Positions 6,256 to 7,686 of a DNA stretch of 7,686 bases are shown in pieces. The stretch is from Geosporobacter sp040797825. Lineage in GTDB: Bacteria > Bacillota > Clostridia > Peptostreptococcales > Thermotaleaceae. Numbering within the stretch: the stretch's first letter is position 1; each line of letters starts with the position of its first letter. The notes under the pieces are model-generated. The model was not told the DNA's origin and did no database searches. It was given only the letters and a program-made list of their open reading frames with translations. The position numbers and the translations under genes are program-made. Where the stretch lies: the NCBI GenBank assembly GCA_040797825.1, contig JBFNEZ010000183.1, forward strand, positions 1-7,686. Reading direction: 5' to 3'.

Positions 6256-7373
6256 AGACGTACCTCAAAACCGAACTGCTCACGGTTTGCATAAACATGC
6301 CTTCCACTTAATACTCGAGAATACGTTCTACGCTCATTGCTATTTTTCTTAAAAGTCAGGACACTAATGTCATCCTTTTGATCCTGATGGTCATAGTCTT
6401 GAGTCGCAAGTAATCCATCTATCGCTTCAATGCTATGTGTTGTGATAAAAACCTGCACATCAAATTGCAAAGAAGCCTTTACTAAAAATCTAAAGATATC
6501 ATCATAATATTTTGAATGGATTGCGGTTTCCACCTCATCGATTAGCAACACCCCACCGGCAGCTTGCGCTATAGCATTCGCCAGGGATAATACTTTTTTT
6601 ATTCCATCACCGTAAGTTGATAGAGGCATGTTGCCCAGCTTTGCATGCTTAATGTACTCCGTCGAGCGGCTATTGTCCTCATTCTTTAATATCACAAGAT
6701 CGACTATTTCCGAATCAAATAGTTGCAAGATCCGCAGACATATTTCTTTGTATGTGTCATTTCGTATTATGCGATCGAATACAAAACCTCTAACATGATC
6801 TGTTGGAGATAGGTATACCATATTTATAAAATTATTCTTCTTGATCTCTCTTCCAGAAGTAGTCGCATAGGCATCAATTTCAACAGGCATTCTATCACGC
6901 ATACCATCGACTTCATATATAAGCTCTCCGTTAAAAGAATCTACTTCAATCATTTCAGAATCCATATCACGCATCATCCGATTACGTTTTGCCGGATATA
7001 GCTTCTTTAAGACATCCTCGGGATCCATCATTATCTTTTTCTGTTCACCATGCACCTTATATGCTATGTTTTTACCTCTGCACTTTGCATTCAGTGCTAC
7101 TTCCAACCTAGCAATATCTCTCGGGAACAGATTAATAAAGCTTTCATATACAGGTGTCCCACTAAAGAAAGTATTAGTATCTCGCATGCGAACAATACGT
7201 AGTATATTAGTAAAATCATTTGGATTACGCAATAACAACATAGCCTCCAACACACTGGTTTTTCCACTGTTATTATCTCCTGCTATGATGTTGATATGAT
7301 TCAGATTATCGATAGTAAGACTATGAATCCCTCTAAAATGTACAATATCTATATTTTCAATATGATTCGCCAT
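6252..7373 (-). CDS. OLD/AAA_15-type ABC-like ATPase
   Basis: An ABC-class ATPase of the SMC/Rad50/OLD branch. Visible motifs are the N-terminal strand and F-x-G segment IDIVHFRGIHSL (8-19), Walker A GDNNSGKTS (32-40, Lys38), a signature-like LSTYGDGIKKVLSLA (251-265), Walker B GVLLIDEVETAIH (274-286, Asp279 and catalytic Glu280), and the switch FITTHSIEAID (309-319, His313). Only about 210 residues lie between Walker A and the signature, so there is no long Rad50-like coiled coil. No TOPRIM domain is fused at the C-terminus; the adjacent gene supplies it. That is the split layout of PARIS, while GajA of Gabija and classical OLD proteins are fused. AGGAGGTG lies 5 nt before the ATG, and the ATG overlaps the upstream stop codon as TAATG. 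A sensor or regulator role for the TOPRIM nuclease is inferred from this family. Dimerisation on ATP is expected from the fold. Confidence 0.9.
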   Translation of the reverse strand: MANHIENIDIVHFRGIHSLTIDNLNHINIIAGDNNSGKTSVLEAMLLLRNPNDFTNILRIVRMRDTNTFFSGTPVYESFINLFPRDIARLEVALNAKCRGKNIAYKVHGEQKKIMMDPEDVLKKLYPAKRNRMMRDMDSEMIEVDSFNGELIYEVDGMRDRMPVEIDAYATTSGREIKKNNFINMVYLSPTDHVRGFVFDRIIRNDTYKEICLRILQLFDSEIVDLVILKNEDNSRSTEYIKHAKLGNMPLSTYGDGIKKVLSLANAIAQAAGGVLLIDEVETAIHSKYYDDIFRFLVKASLQFDVQVFITTHSIEAIDGLLATQDYDHQDQKDDISVLTFKKNSNERRTYSRVLSGRHVYANREQFGFEVRL

Positions 7374-7678
7374 TACAACACCTCCTCACGGTCGGCAAAT
7401 TCTATTACTAAACGTTTCCCAAGCCCGTCAGCAATTCTCTTTAATACTGGTATACTCGGTTTATAACTTCCATTTTCAATCTTGCTAATATTGGCCTGAG
7501 AAACCCCTGATTTCTCAGCCAATTGCTTCTGAGTAATACCGAGTTGATTTCGAGTATTAGTAATCAGATCACATAATTCTGCTTCAATATCATAGTCCGT
7601 AAAATTTGGTTTATCATCAGCTTTTACTAATTGAACTTCCTTCAGTGCTTTATCTAAATATGATTGTAAGTCGTCCAT
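7373..7678 (-). CDS. XRE-family regulator, HigA antitoxin-like
   Basis: A 101-residue protein with one XRE helix-turn-helix at about 36-90. TQKQLAEKSG (49-58) and SQANISKIENG (60-70) are the two HTH helices, and KPSIPVLKRIADGLGKRLVIEF (73-94) closes the domain. The N-terminal YLDKALKE segment and the overall length match HigA-type antitoxins that follow a HigB/Gp49-like toxin gene. A toxin, if present, would lie beyond the window edge. Only 8 bp upstream are visible, so the ribosome binding site is not fully seen and an earlier in-frame start cannot be excluded. The stop codon overlaps the ATPase start by one base, and the ATPase ribosome binding site lies inside the last codons (EEVL), so this is the first visible gene of the operon. 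It probably represses the operon promoter, which is outside the window. This is inference. Confidence 0.85.
   Translation of the reverse strand: MDDLQSYLDKALKEVQLVKADDKPNFTDYDIEAELCDLITNTRNQLGITQKQLAEKSGVSQANISKIENGSYKPSIPVLKRIADGLGKRLVIEFADREEVL
7379..7386 (-). promoter_or_regulatory. Ribosome binding site of the ATPase gene
   Basis: AGGAGGTG on the minus strand, 5 nt before the ATG at 7373. It is the strongest ribosome binding site in the window. It lies within the end of the regulator gene and implies translational coupling. Confidence 0.75.
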
Positions 7679-7686
7679 TCTAGACC

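Overview
The window looks like accessory DNA from a low-GC Gram-positive bacterium, most likely of class Clostridia. The evidence is AT-rich sequence with AT-biased codon use, strong purine-rich Shine-Dalgarno sites, a TndX/Tn4451-type serine recombinase domain, and a peptide that looks like the tail of a clostridial RlmD/RumA rRNA methyltransferase. All seven genes supported here lie on the minus strand, so transcription runs from high to low coordinates. No tRNA, rRNA, CRISPR array or complete insertion sequence was seen.

Region A (about 7678 down to 4278) is a compact operon of four genes: a small HigA-type XRE regulator, an OLD/AAA_15-type ATPase, a small TOPRIM-domain protein, and a 414-codon uncharacterised HTH/coiled-coil protein. 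The first three genes overlap as TAATG and ATGA, and the fourth starts 7 to 22 nt after the third. ATPase plus TOPRIM is the split layout of OLD-family nucleases, including the PARIS anti-phage system (AriA/AriB). A self-encoded regulator and a fourth, unassigned HTH/coiled-coil gene make this the best candidate for a little-described defence operon in the window.

Region B (about 4240 down to 3514) is a mobile-element scar. It encodes the N-terminal catalytic domain of a large serine recombinase, cut off after the conserved ILSS segment and fused in frame to about 40 residues resembling the C-terminal part of RlmD. An 11-bp perfect inverted repeat encloses the candidate -10 box of this gene, and a terminator-like hairpin follows it.

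Region C (3453 to 2446) is one complete RhuM-family gene with its own candidate promoter. A 247-bp gap without a gene follows, and then region D (2198 to the window edge), a long KAP-family P-loop NTPase whose reading frame is still open at position 1. I translated that frame completely and found no stop across 732 codons.

Taken together the window reads as a defence or mobile-element island: an ATPase/nuclease operon, a KAP NTPase and a RhuM gene around a decayed recombinase. Protein family calls rest on motifs read by eye. The shared defence role is inference.
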